A DNA stretch of 64,000 nucleotides from an uncultured Eubacteriales bacterium (lineage in GTDB: Bacteria; Bacillota; Clostridia; Oscillospirales; Acutalibacteraceae). The stretch lies in NCBI GenBank assembly GCA_934457415.1, contig CAKSHM010000006.1, positions 1 to 64,000 on the forward strand. Reading direction: 5' to 3'. Each line of letters opens with the position of its first letter. Position 1 is the first letter of the stretch. Positions 44,062 through 53,125 of this stretch are shown one piece after another. The notes beneath the pieces are model-generated. The model ran no database searches. It saw only the letters and a list, made by a program, of their open reading frames with translations, and had not been told where the DNA came from. Made by a program: the position numbers and the translations under genes.

Positions 44062-44079
44062 ACAGATTAAAACATTATA

Positions 44080-45930
44080 TCACTTTTTGTTGTTATCGTC
44101 AACATCGGTGTAGTCGGCTTCATAAACATTGCCGTCAGGACCATTGCCCTGAGCCTGCTCGCTGCCCGCAGGATTTCCCTGTGCATTCTGTGCCTCGGCC
44201 GCTGCCTTATAAACCTTTTCGCTTACAGCATATACTTCTTTCTGAAGCTCTTCCTGCTTAGACTTGATAGCTTCGATATCCTCACCCTTGAGTGCCTCTT
44301 TCAAAGCCTCTTTAGCGGCATTTATCTTGTTCTTTTCATCCTCGGAAAGCTTATCTCCGAACTCGGTTACGGTCTTTTCGGTCTGATAGATCATCTGATC
44401 CGCATTGTTGCGGACATCTACTGCCTCGCGGCGCTTCTTATCCTCTGCGGCATAAGCTTCAGCCTCTTTGACAGCCTTATCAATATCGTCTTTAGACATA
44501 TTGGTGTTTGAAGTGATTGTAATATTGTTTTCCTTGCCTGTTCCTAAGTCCTTAGCGGAAACATGAACGATACCGTTTGCGTCGATATCAAAGGTTACCT
44601 CAATCTGAGGAATTCCGCGCGGAGCGGGAGCGATTCCGTCAAGGTGGAATACGCCGAGGGTCTTATTATCCTTGGCAAATTCTCTTTCGCCCTGAAGAAC
44701 ATGAACCTCAACAGAGGTCTGACCGTCAGCAGCGGTAGAGAATATCTGACTCTTTTTTGTAGGAATGGTGGTGTTTCTTTCAATAACCTTTGTTGAAACG
44801 CCGCCCATGGTTTCGATACCGAGTGAAAGCGGAGTTACATCAAGAAGAAGAAGTCCCTTTACATCACCGCCGAGAACGCCCGCCTGAAGAGCGGCACCGA
44901 TAGCAACGCATTCGTCGGGGTTGATTCCCTTAAACGGCTCAGAGCCCATAAATGCCTTTACAGCCTCCTGAACTGCCGGAATTCTTGAAGAACCGCCTAC
45001 CATAAGAACCTTATGGATATCGCCCTTGTTAAGACCCGAATCGCTAAGAGCCTGACGGACAGGACCCATTGTAGCTTCAACAAGGTCTGCTGTAAGCTCA
45101 TTGAATTTAGCTCTTGTAAGGGTTGTTTCAAAGTGCTTAGGACCTGTGGAATCAGCCGTAATAAAAGGAAGATTGATTTCTGCCGAGGTCATACCGGAAA
45201 GGTCGATTTTAGCTTTTTCAGCAGCTTCCTTTACTCTCTGCATTGCCATCTTATCGCCCGAGAGATCAATTCCCTGCTCAGCTTTAAAGGTGTTTACAAT
45301 GTAGTCCATGATACGCTTATCAAAGTCATCGCCGCCGAGACGGTTATTACCGGCTGTAGCAAGAACCTCCTGAACGCCGTCACCCATTTCGATTATAGAA
45401 ACATCGAATGTACCGCCGCCGAGGTCGTAAACCATAACCTTTTGGTCGTCTTCTTTATCAATGCTGTAAGCAAGAGCCGCGGCTGTAGGCTCGTTTATAA
45501 TACGCTTTACATCAAGACCCGCAATTTTACCTGCGTCCTTAGTTGCCTGACGCTGAGAGTCGGTAAAGTAAGCAGGAACGGTAATAACAGCTTCTGTAAC
45601 CGGCTGACCGAGATAGCTTTCAGCGTCTGTTTTAAGCTTCTGCAGAATTATTGCGGAAATCTCCTGAGGAGTGTACTTCTTGCCGTCGATCTCAACGGTA
45701 TAATCAGTACCCATTTCACGCTTGATTGAGCTTATGGTTCTTTCAGGATTTGTAATAGCCTGACGCTTTGCAACCTGACCTACCATTCTTTCACCTGTTT
45801 TTGAAAACGCAACAACACTCGGTGTTGTTCTTGCACCCTCAGCATTAGCGATAACTACCGGCTCGCCGCCTTCCATTACTGCTACGCATGAGTTAGTTGT
45901 ACCTAAGTCTATACCTATAATTTTTCCCAT
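44080..45930 (-). CDS. dnaK: Chaperone DnaK (Hsp70)
   Basis: A 616-residue ATP-driven chaperone. It opens with [20 protein letters not shown], followed by [23 protein letters not shown] and the substrate-binding domain after the linker [15 protein letters not shown]. The C-terminal tail is short, Gln/Asn-rich and ends in acidic residues. It lies 66 bases after grpE in the heat-shock operon and is controlled by HrcA through the CIRCE site. Confidence 0.98.
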   Translation of the reverse strand: MGKIIGIDLGTTNSCVAVMEGGEPVVIANAEGARTTPSVVAFSKTGERMVGQVAKRQAITNPERTISSIKREMGTDYTVEIDGKKYTPQEISAIILQKLKTDAESYLGQPVTEAVITVPAYFTDSQRQATKDAGKIAGLDVKRIINEPTAAALAYSIDKEDDQKVMVYDLGGGTFDVSIIEMGDGVQEVLATAGNNRLGGDDFDKRIMDYIVNTFKAEQGIDLSGDKMAMQRVKEAAEKAKIDLSGMTSAEINLPFITADSTGPKHFETTLTRAKFNELTADLVEATMGPVRQALSDSGLNKGDIHKVLMVGGSSRIPAVQEAVKAFMGSEPFKGINPDECVAIGAALQAGVLGGDVKGLLLLDVTPLSLGIETMGGVSTKVIERNTTIPTKKSQIFSTAADGQTSVEVHVLQGEREFAKDNKTLGVFHLDGIAPAPRGIPQIEVTFDIDANGIVHVSAKDLGTGKENNITITSNTNMSKDDIDKAVKEAEAYAAEDKKRREAVDVRNNADQMIYQTEKTVTEFGDKLSEDEKNKINAAKEALKEALKGEDIEAIKSKQEELQKEVYAVSEKVYKAAAEAQNAQGNPAGSEQAQGNGPDGNVYEADYTDVDDNNKK

Positions 45931-45996
45931 AATAAATTCCTCCGAAAAATCAATTTACTTTATTTATTTTAAAATCCTTATGGAATTTTAAGCCTT

Positions 45997-46515
45997 TTAA
46001 TTTGCCACCTTAACCATGGCGGCGCGGATAACGGTATCTCCGAGCTTATAGCCCTTTTGCAGAACCTCGGCAATAACATTTTCACCTAAATTCTCATCCT
46101 CAATGTGCATAACCGCCTCATGAAGATTAGGGTCGAACGGCTCACCCTGAGCGCCGATTTCAGTCAGTTCAAGCTGCTCGGACAATCCCAGAAACTGCTT
46201 GACTATCATTTCAATGCCTTTTATATAATCGTCGCTTGAAGTGTCGCTTGACTGGGCTCTGTCGATATTATCAAGTATCGGCAGAAGCTTTTTAGCCATT
46301 TCGGCTTTTGCATACTGCGCAATACTGAGTCTCTCGCGCTCGGTGCGCTTTTTATAATTATCAAACTCAGCGGCGGTTCTTATAAGAAGATCGTTTTTTG
46401 AGTCAAGCTCGGATTTAAGCTTTTCGATTTCAAGCTCTTTCTTGCTTTTCTTTTTTTCGGTTTTTTCCGCTTTTTCGTTTTTCTCTTCTTTTTCTTTCTT
46501 GATTTCTTCTGCCAC
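45997..46515 (-). CDS. grpE: Nucleotide exchange factor GrpE
   Basis: A 172-residue co-chaperone with a Lys/Glu-rich N-terminus, a long coiled coil (AAEFDNYKKRTERER) and the C-terminal beta domain (EVLQKGYKLGDTVIRAAMVKV). The start is a GTG at 46515 with GGAGG eight bases before it, three bases after the hrcA stop. It exchanges ADP on DnaK. Confidence 0.97.
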   Translation of the reverse strand: MAEEIKKEKEEKNEKAEKTEKKKSKKELEIEKLKSELDSKNDLLIRTAAEFDNYKKRTERERLSIAQYAKAEMAKKLLPILDNIDRAQSSDTSSDDYIKGIEMIVKQFLGLSEQLELTEIGAQGEPFDPNLHEAVMHIEDENLGENVIAEVLQKGYKLGDTVIRAAMVKVAN

Positions 46516-46518
46516 TTG

Positions 46519-47538
46519 TTATTCCTCCATATCTTTTGCGGCAATACTCAGAACACCGCTTAAAATTTCCGACGCATATCTGACAGCCGGTATTATCTGC
46601 CCGTAGGACATTCTGTCGGGTCCTAAAACACCTATTTTACCGCAATGCTTATTATCGGTATAATAATCTGCCACGACAAATGCCTTATTATAAAGAGCCT
46701 TAAAAGGCATATCGCTGCCGAAAACAACATTTGATTTGGAATTCACCGCATCCAGCGGGTCGGTTGCGGCAAAAAGTCTCTGAATTTCAACCGCTTCATT
46801 TTCCGGAAACAGATTGTAAAGACTTTCTGTTCCGAAGATTTCCGTTCCTGCGCAGAATCCCGAGGCTATCATATCGAAAAGCTCGCTTAAAACAGGTATC
46901 AATGAAATTTCATCGGCATTTAAACACGCTATGAAATTTTGAAGTCCCGCCTTTGAAAAATCCGAAAGCTTTTTATTTCTAAGCTTTTCTTCAAAGAGCT
47001 TTCTGTAAAGAAGTTCTGTATGTCCCCTGTTTCCCGCGGTTATTCTTATAACCCTGCTGATAAATCTTCCGTCCGAAGAAACGGCGATTATCGCCGCCGC
47101 TTTTTTCGAAAGCATGAAAAGCTTTGAGGTTTTAAGATACGCGTTTTCATCGGAAATGAAAGAATATACAGACGGCAGACCGAATATCCTGTTAAGCGCC
47201 TTCGAGGCGGCTGATAAAACAGAGCTTGAATCGCATGCCGTGAAGTTCAGAGCATTATCAAGATACCGCTTTGTTCTTTCATCCAAACCTGAAGTCCGCA
47301 TTATAGAAGAAACATAAACCTTGAAACCTAAGCTTGTCGGAACTCTCCCTGCCGAAACATGCGGCTGAAATAAAAGTCCCAAGGAGCAAAGCTCATTCAT
47401 TTCGTTTCTTATAGTTGCCGACGACGGCGAATTTTCGATAGCGGCAGCCAAAGCCTTAGAGCCGACAGGCTCGCCTGTTAAAACATAAGAATTTACAACC
47501 GCTTCTAAAATTGCCTTTTTCCGCGGTGTCAACTCCAT
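46519..47538 (-). CDS. hrcA: Heat-inducible repressor HrcA
   Basis: A 339-residue repressor with an N-terminal winged helix (SPSSATIRNEMNELCSLGLL) and the HrcA core ending in VLGPDRMSYGQIIPAVRYAS. It is the first gene of the heat-shock operon and binds the CIRCE element just upstream of itself, so it controls its own operon; release occurs when GroEL is busy with misfolded protein. Confidence 0.96.
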   Translation of the reverse strand: MELTPRKKAILEAVVNSYVLTGEPVGSKALAAAIENSPSSATIRNEMNELCSLGLLFQPHVSAGRVPTSLGFKVYVSSIMRTSGLDERTKRYLDNALNFTACDSSSVLSAASKALNRIFGLPSVYSFISDENAYLKTSKLFMLSKKAAAIIAVSSDGRFISRVIRITAGNRGHTELLYRKLFEEKLRNKKLSDFSKAGLQNFIACLNADEISLIPVLSELFDMIASGFCAGTEIFGTESLYNLFPENEAVEIQRLFAATDPLDAVNSKSNVVFGSDMPFKALYNKAFVVADYYTDNKHCGKIGVLGPDRMSYGQIIPAVRYASEILSGVLSIAAKDMEE

Positions 47539-47559
47539 AATCTCACCACCGAAATCTTT

Positions 47560-47586
47560 TTAGCACTCTAAACTTCCGAGTGCCAA
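47560..47586 (-). promoter_or_regulatory. CIRCE operator of the heat-shock operon
   Basis: TTAGCACTC-N9-GAGTGCCAA on the plus strand matches the CIRCE consensus TTAGCACTC-N9-GAGTGCTAA except for one base. It lies between the promoter and hrcA. Confidence 0.95.
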
Positions 47587-47593
47587 TAATTAT

Positions 47594-47621
47594 ATTATAG
47601 CCGTTGTTTTTCATTTGTCAA
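47594..47621 (-). promoter_or_regulatory. Promoter of the hrcA operon
   Basis: On the minus strand TTGACA (47616-47621) and TATAAT (47594-47599) are 16 bases apart, with CIRCE directly downstream. Confidence 0.8.
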
Positions 47622-47687
47622 CACTTTTTTGAAAAATATTTTTGACTTTCTTTGACTTTTACAATTTGTTAATAATTTCAAAAAAAC

Positions 47688-47727
47688 TGCTCCTGTATAT
47701 TCCGCTTAATCGGAATATACAGGAGCA
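47688..47727 (-). terminator. Terminator after the phosphoribosyltransferase gene
   Basis: Perfect 17-base arms (47688-47704 and 47711-47727) with a 6-base loop, followed on the minus strand by a T-rich stretch. It closes the alaS-HIT-phosphoribosyltransferase operon. Confidence 0.85.
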
Positions 47728-47743
47728 TAACTTTTATCTGTTT

Positions 47744-48283
47744 TTATTTAAAGAAAAGCGGGAGCTTTTCAAGGAAAATAATATCCTTTCTGTCCGCTGC
47801 GTCTCCCTCGGCAAGAAAAGCACAGGAGGCGGCTTCTGTTCCGCCGGCTTCCCTGACAAGCTCTCTTACAGCCGTCAATGATTCGCCTGTTGAAATAACA
47901 TCGTCGATTATAAGCACTCTTTTGCCTTTAATAAGCGCGGTTTCCGACTCGCCTAAAAAAAGGTGCTGTTCATGCTGAGTCGTTATTGAGGTTACATTGA
48001 CCTCCAAAGGATTTCGCATATAGACCTTTAAGCCTTTTCTTGCGATAATGTAAGGCTTATTCGTCTGTCTTGCCATTTCATAGGCAATAGGAATGCTCTT
48101 AGCCTCTGGAGTTAATATAACATCAAACTCAGGCAGTTTTTTCCTTAATTCCTCGCAGCCTTTTATCGTAAGCTCGACATCGCCGAAAATTATAAAGGCG
48201 GCAATATCCATTTTTTCATTTACAGGAAACTTTTCAAGCTTTCTTTCAAGCCCCGCAATTTTCATTGTATAATACTCTGACAT
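47744..48283 (-). CDS. Purine phosphoribosyltransferase, probably Apt-like
   Basis: A 179-residue type I phosphoribosyltransferase with the PRPP-binding motif VLIIDDVISTGES. Length and the segment TPEAKSIPIAYEMARQTNKPYII resemble adenine phosphoribosyltransferase, which salvages adenine to AMP. The exact base is not certain from sequence alone. It lies 23 bases after the HIT-protein gene, last in the operon. Confidence 0.8.
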   Translation of the reverse strand: MSEYYTMKIAGLERKLEKFPVNEKMDIAAFIIFGDVELTIKGCEELRKKLPEFDVILTPEAKSIPIAYEMARQTNKPYIIARKGLKVYMRNPLEVNVTSITTQHEQHLFLGESETALIKGKRVLIIDDVISTGESLTAVRELVREAGGTEAASCAFLAEGDAADRKDIIFLEKLPLFFK

Positions 48284-48306
48284 TTTTATCTCTCCCGATT
48301 ATGTTT

Positions 48307-48648
48307 TCAGCCCGGAGGCCAAGCAAGGTTTCTGCGCGCAAGCAAATGGAAATGAATATGATGAACAGTCTGTCCGCCGTCCTCGCCGCAGTTATTTACA
48401 ACGCGGTAACCCTTTTCAAGATTTTCCTGCTTTGAAATTTTAGCAATGGCCTCAAAAACCTTTGCAACGGCTTCGCTGTTAGACGAATTTATCTCATCAG
48501 CCGAGCCGATATGCTTTTTGGGAATTACAATAGCATGAAAAGGCGCTTTAGGGTCGATATCTTTAAAAGCATAGACAAATTCGTCCTCATAAATCTTTGT
48601 GCTTGGAATTTCGCCTTTTACTATTTTACAAAACAAACAGTCTTCCAT
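48307..48648 (-). CDS. HIT-family (Hint-like) nucleotide-binding hydrolase
   Basis: A 113-residue protein with the catalytic HIHFHLLA histidine triad and the N-terminal CLFCKIVKGEIPS. Members hydrolyse nucleoside phosphoramidates, including aminoacyl-adenylates. Its start overlaps the alaS stop by one base (TAATG), so it should be coupled to alanyl-tRNA synthetase, which makes such an adenylate. Confidence 0.93.
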   Translation of the reverse strand: MEDCLFCKIVKGEIPSTKIYEDEFVYAFKDIDPKAPFHAIVIPKKHIGSADEINSSNSEAVAKVFEAIAKISKQENLEKGYRVVNNCGEDGGQTVHHIHFHLLARRNLAWPPG

Positions 48649-51278
48649 TACCGGTTCACCTCTGTCTGATCGGCTATTATTCCGACCGCTTTTTCCATTG
48701 CCTCATCAAGCTTTGAAATATCTTTTCCGCCTGCCATTGCAAGATCGGGTTTTCCGCCGCCGTTTCCGCCTGCAATTTTTGCGATTTCGCGAACCGCGTT
48801 TCCTGCATGCGCTCCCAGCTTTACAGCCTCTTTGCCGCAGCCTACGCAGAATGTGATCTTATCCCCGTTTACACTTGCAAACACCGCTACGGTATCTTCA
48901 TTATCAGCCTTAACCGTATCCGCCATTTTCTTAAGCTCATCGGCGTTTGCATTAAGCACTGCCGTTGCAACCTTTAAATTATTAACAGAAACGGTATTTT
49001 TAAGAATGTCGTTAAGCTTACCGGATGCTATTTTGGCCTCAAGGCTTTCAACCTTCTTTTCTGTTTCTTTAAGAACGGCTGTCAGCTGAGCGGCTTTCTG
49101 AGGAATATCGGAGGTATTATTGCACTTTAAAACCTCAGCGGTTTTTAAAAGCGAATTCTTATATCCGTCAATCAGCTTTAAAACCTCAAAACCGGTAACC
49201 GCTTCTATTCGTCTTACGCCTGCGGCTACGCTCGCCTCGGAAATAATTTTGAAAAGTCCGAGCTTAGCAGTATTTGCGGCATGAGTTCCACCGCAAAGCT
49301 CTACAGAACGGCCCGGGATATTTACTACTCTTACGATATTTCCGTATTTCTCGCCAAACAGCGCCATAGCGCCTAATTTCTTGGCCTCTTCGATAGGCAT
49401 TTCGGTGTTTTCTATATCTATTCCGTCAAGAATTGCCTTGTTGACAAATTCTTCAACCTGAGCGATTTCTTCAGCGGAAAGTGCAGAAAAATGGGTAAAA
49501 TCGAAACGGACCGCAAATTCATTCACAAGCTGTCCGGCCTGCTCGACATGGGTTCCAAGGACCTTTCTTAATGCCGCCTGCAAAAGATGTGCCGCAGTAT
49601 GATTTCTTCTTATCGCATCCCGTCTTGCTGTATTTATTTCCGCAATAACGGTATCCCCTACGCTTAGTATTCCTTTATCTAAAGTACCTAAGTGTGTAAT
49701 AACTCCGCCTGCCGTCTTTTTAGTATCGCTTACGGTAAATATCTTATCCTTGCCGACAAGTGCGCCGTTATCCCCCACCTGTCCGCCCGACTCTCCGTAG
49801 AAAACGGTTCTGTCAAGCACGACTATCGCCTTTTGCCCTGCCGATACGCTTTCGGTATGTTCTCCGTCACAAACGATATCCAATACCTTAGCGGAGCAGT
49901 TATTTTCCGTATATCCCAAAAAGTCGGTTTTTGAGACATCATCAAAGGAAATTCCGTCGCTTTTCCAGCTTTCTGCGTCAGCGGCTTTTCTTGAAGTTCT
50001 GGCAAGCTCGCGCTGTTTTTCCATAAGCTCGGCAAATCCCTGCTCATCTACCGTCATATTCTTTTCGGAAAGAATATCCTTAGTAAGGTCAAGCGGGAAA
50101 CCGAAGGTATCATAAAGTCTGAATGCGTCCTCACCCGAAAGCACTCCGCCTTCTTTTATAAGAGAGTTGAGAAGATTAAGACCTTGATCGATAGTTTTAT
50201 TGAAATTCAATTCTTCGTTTGAAATAACCTTTTTTATAAGCTGTTCTTTTTCGACAAGCTCCGGATAACCCGCCTTATTTTCGGCGATTACCGCGTCGCA
50301 AAGACCGCAAAGAAAGGGCTTATCAATCCCGATAAGCTTTCCGTGACGGGCGGCTCTCCTAATAAGTCTTCTCAGTACATATCCTCTTCCTTCGTTTGAA
50401 GGAATTATACCGTCGCTTATCATAAAAACAGAAGCTCTTATATGGTCTGTTACGGCACGGATGGAAATATCCGCCTTTTCGTCCTTACCGTATTCTTTTC
50501 CGGCAAGCTCGCAGACCTTATTTAAAATATTTCTGATTGTATCAACCTCGAACATATTATCGACGCCCTGCATAACGCAGGCAAGTCTTTCAAGACCCAT
50601 ACCTGTATCAATATTCTTATGCTCAAGCTCGGTATATGTGCCGTCTCCCATATTATTGAACTGCGAGAAAACATTGTTCCATATTTCCATATAGCGGTCA
50701 CAGTCGCACCCCGGTTTACAATCGGGGCTTCCGCAGCCGTACTTCTCGCCGCGGTCAAAATAAATTTCACTGCACGGACCGCACGGACCCGTTCCGTGCT
50801 CCCAGAAGTTATCCTCTTTTCCGAGCTTTACGATATGGCTTTCGTCAACCCCTATTTTATCACGCCAGATAGCATAGGCCTCATCGTCCTCCTCATAAAC
50901 AGACGGCCATAACAGTTCCTTAGGTATTTGGAGAGTTTCGGTCAAAAATTCCCATGCCCATTCTATCGCCTGCTCCTTAAAATAATCTCCGAAAGAGAAA
51001 TTTCCGAGCATTTCAAAATATGTGCCGTGGCGCGCGGTATGTCCGACACGCTCAAGATCGGGAGTTCTGATACATTTCTGACATGTTGTGACCCTCTTTG
51101 ACGGAGGAACTACCTCTCCCGTGAAATACTTCTTCATCGGTGCCATTCCCGAATTGATAAGAAGAAGCGACTTATCATTATTCGGCACCAAGGAAAAGCT
51201 TCCGAGCCTTAAATGTCCCTTAGATTCAAAAAAGGACAAATATTTTTCTCTTAAATCATTAAGCGATGTCCATATCAT
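48648..51278 (-). CDS. alaS: Alanyl-tRNA synthetase
   Basis: An 876-residue class II synthetase charging tRNA-Ala. Visible parts are the catalytic core (PNNDKSLLLINSGMAPMKKYF), the editing domain with HTAAHLL and CGGTHAANT, and the C-terminal coiled coil and Gly-rich domain (AGGNGGGKPDLAMAGG). I place the start at the ATG at 51278, since the ATG at 51290 directly abuts AAGGA. The leader is too short for a T-box. Confidence 0.97.
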   Translation of the reverse strand: MIWTSLNDLREKYLSFFESKGHLRLGSFSLVPNNDKSLLLINSGMAPMKKYFTGEVVPPSKRVTTCQKCIRTPDLERVGHTARHGTYFEMLGNFSFGDYFKEQAIEWAWEFLTETLQIPKELLWPSVYEEDDEAYAIWRDKIGVDESHIVKLGKEDNFWEHGTGPCGPCSEIYFDRGEKYGCGSPDCKPGCDCDRYMEIWNNVFSQFNNMGDGTYTELEHKNIDTGMGLERLACVMQGVDNMFEVDTIRNILNKVCELAGKEYGKDEKADISIRAVTDHIRASVFMISDGIIPSNEGRGYVLRRLIRRAARHGKLIGIDKPFLCGLCDAVIAENKAGYPELVEKEQLIKKVISNEELNFNKTIDQGLNLLNSLIKEGGVLSGEDAFRLYDTFGFPLDLTKDILSEKNMTVDEQGFAELMEKQRELARTSRKAADAESWKSDGISFDDVSKTDFLGYTENNCSAKVLDIVCDGEHTESVSAGQKAIVVLDRTVFYGESGGQVGDNGALVGKDKIFTVSDTKKTAGGVITHLGTLDKGILSVGDTVIAEINTARRDAIRRNHTAAHLLQAALRKVLGTHVEQAGQLVNEFAVRFDFTHFSALSAEEIAQVEEFVNKAILDGIDIENTEMPIEEAKKLGAMALFGEKYGNIVRVVNIPGRSVELCGGTHAANTAKLGLFKIISEASVAAGVRRIEAVTGFEVLKLIDGYKNSLLKTAEVLKCNNTSDIPQKAAQLTAVLKETEKKVESLEAKIASGKLNDILKNTVSVNNLKVATAVLNANADELKKMADTVKADNEDTVAVFASVNGDKITFCVGCGKEAVKLGAHAGNAVREIAKIAGGNGGGKPDLAMAGGKDISKLDEAMEKAVGIIADQTEVNR

Positions 51279-51337
51279 TTTTGTGACCATTCCTTTTAGC
51301 TTGCCTAAACGGCGTTTAATCTTTAAAATACCTACTA

Positions 51338-51366
51338 ATTATATACATTCTTATTACTTTTGTCAA
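51338..51366 (-). promoter_or_regulatory. Promoter of the alaS operon
   Basis: On the minus strand TTGACA (51361-51366) and TATAAT (51338-51343) are exactly 17 bases apart. No terminator was seen between this and the end of the ABC exporter gene at 51383. Confidence 0.8.
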
Positions 51367-51382
51367 TGCCGCGGACAATAAT

Positions 51383-53125
51383 TCAGCTTTCAAACTGACT
51401 GTTATAAAGATTAAAATAAAACCCTTTCTTTTTAAGCAGCTGTTCATGATTTCCGGTTTCGATAATATTCCCGTCTTTCATTACAAGAATTATATCCGCT
51501 TCTCTTATTGTTGAAAGCCTGTGTGCTACAATAAAGCTTGTTCTTCCCTGCATCATTTTATTAAACGCGCTCTGAATTCTAAGCTCGGTACGTGTGTCTA
51601 TAGAAGAAGTTGCCTCATCTAAAATAAGCATAGGCGGAATACAGAGCATAACTCTCGCAATGCTTATAAGCTGCCTTTGGCCTAAGGAAAGCGAGCCCTC
51701 GTCAGAAATCACGGTGTCGTATCCGTTTTTAAGCCTTGTTATAAATCCATGGGCGTGAGCGGCTTTGGCAGCAGCAATTATTTCTTCCTTTGAAGCATCA
51801 GGATTTCCTACCGAAATATTTTCATAAACCGTGCCGTTTTTAATAAATGTATCCTGCAAGACAAGACCGAAGTTTTTTCTTAATGATTTTCTTGTAACAT
51901 CTTTTGTGTTAACTCCGTCAACATAAATCGCGCCGCCGTCAACATCATAAAAACGCATAAGAAGATTTATAACGGTTGTTTTTCCGCAGCCCGTAGGGCC
52001 AACGATCGCTACCCTGCTGCCTTTTTTCACGCTTAAATTAAAATCCTTTATAAGCGGCTTTTCTGGCGTATAAGAAAAGCTGACATCTTTGATTTCGACA
52101 TCTCCGTTCACCTCGCCGAGCTTTAGGCTTTCGCTGTCGTCGGAAATACTTTCGGCATCAAGGAAATCAAAAACTCTGCTCGCGCAGGCTATAGCGTTTT
52201 GCAGCTCGGTTATAACTCCGGAAATTTCATTAAAAGGCTTTGTATACTGATTTGCATAATTTAAAAAGCTTGAAAGAATTCCGACCGTTATACTGCTTCC
52301 TCCCAATACCCCTATTACCGAAAGCGCACCGAAAGCTCCGACGGCAGCATAAACAAAATTGTTTATGAGCCGAGTAGACGGATTTACAAGCGATGAAAAG
52401 AATATCGCTTTAACCGAGGCTTTTTTAAGGTTTTCGCTTATCATATTATACCTTTCAAGCATTTTATCCTCATAGCCGAAAGCCTTTAAAACCTTGGCGC
52501 CCGTTACGGTTTCTTCTATAACCGTTGTCTGCTTTCCTCTTAAAATCGACTGATCGTTAAACATCGAATAGGTTTTACCGGAAATAAATTTAGCGACAAA
52601 AAGCGAAACGGGGGTTATCACAACAACCGCAAGCGCAATATAAAAATTCAGCGCAAACATAAATATCAGCGTACCGAGTATCGTCATAACACCTGTAAAG
52701 AACTGCGTGAAGCCCATTAAAAGACCGTCGGCAAAAGTGTCAATATCCGAAATCATTCTGTTTACAATATCTCCGTGCGGATGAGAGTCTATATAAGAAA
52801 CAGGAAGCTTCTGAAGCTTATCAAATACCGTTTCTCTCATTCTTTTAACAGTTTTAAAGGTAATCCTGTTATTGAAAGTCGACATGAGCCACTGAAATGC
52901 GGCATTCAAAACTACGCAGATACACGCTTTTAGCAGATATTCTTTAAGGCTTACAAAATCAACATCGCCTTTTTTTACAATGCAGTCTATTGCCTTGCCG
53001 ATAAGGATAGGGAAATAAAGGGTAAGACCTACCGTAACAAGAGACAGCACAGCCGAAAAAACAATATATTTTATATCGGGCTTAATAAAGACGGCAATTC
53101 TTTTTAAAGAAGACGGCTTTTTCAT
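51383..53125 (-). CDS. ABC exporter half-transporter, catalytically complete
   Basis: A 580-residue protein with six membrane helices and an ATPase domain. Walker A is GPTGCGKTT, the signature is LSLGQRQ, Walker B is MLILDEATS with the catalytic Glu, and the H-loop is VAHR. It pairs with the half encoded just upstream (four-base overlap) to form a heterodimeric exporter of the type that moves lipids, drugs or peptides. The substrate is unknown. Confidence 0.92.
   Translation of the reverse strand: MKKPSSLKRIAVFIKPDIKYIVFSAVLSLVTVGLTLYFPILIGKAIDCIVKKGDVDFVSLKEYLLKACICVVLNAAFQWLMSTFNNRITFKTVKRMRETVFDKLQKLPVSYIDSHPHGDIVNRMISDIDTFADGLLMGFTQFFTGVMTILGTLIFMFALNFYIALAVVVITPVSLFVAKFISGKTYSMFNDQSILRGKQTTVIEETVTGAKVLKAFGYEDKMLERYNMISENLKKASVKAIFFSSLVNPSTRLINNFVYAAVGAFGALSVIGVLGGSSITVGILSSFLNYANQYTKPFNEISGVITELQNAIACASRVFDFLDAESISDDSESLKLGEVNGDVEIKDVSFSYTPEKPLIKDFNLSVKKGSRVAIVGPTGCGKTTVINLLMRFYDVDGGAIYVDGVNTKDVTRKSLRKNFGLVLQDTFIKNGTVYENISVGNPDASKEEIIAAAKAAHAHGFITRLKNGYDTVISDEGSLSLGQRQLISIARVMLCIPPMLILDEATSSIDTRTELRIQSAFNKMMQGRTSFIVAHRLSTIREADIILVMKDGNIIETGNHEQLLKKKGFYFNLYNSQFES

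Noticed and set aside
45013..45729. Long open frame (238 codons) on the plus strand opposite dnaK
   Set aside because: It lies entirely antisense to highly conserved dnaK codons, has no ribosome site and no recognisable protein features; it is a by-product of the codon use of dnaK.
51279..51366. T-box riboswitch before alaS
   Set aside because: The promoter lies only about 55 bases before the start codon, leaving no room for a T-box leader.
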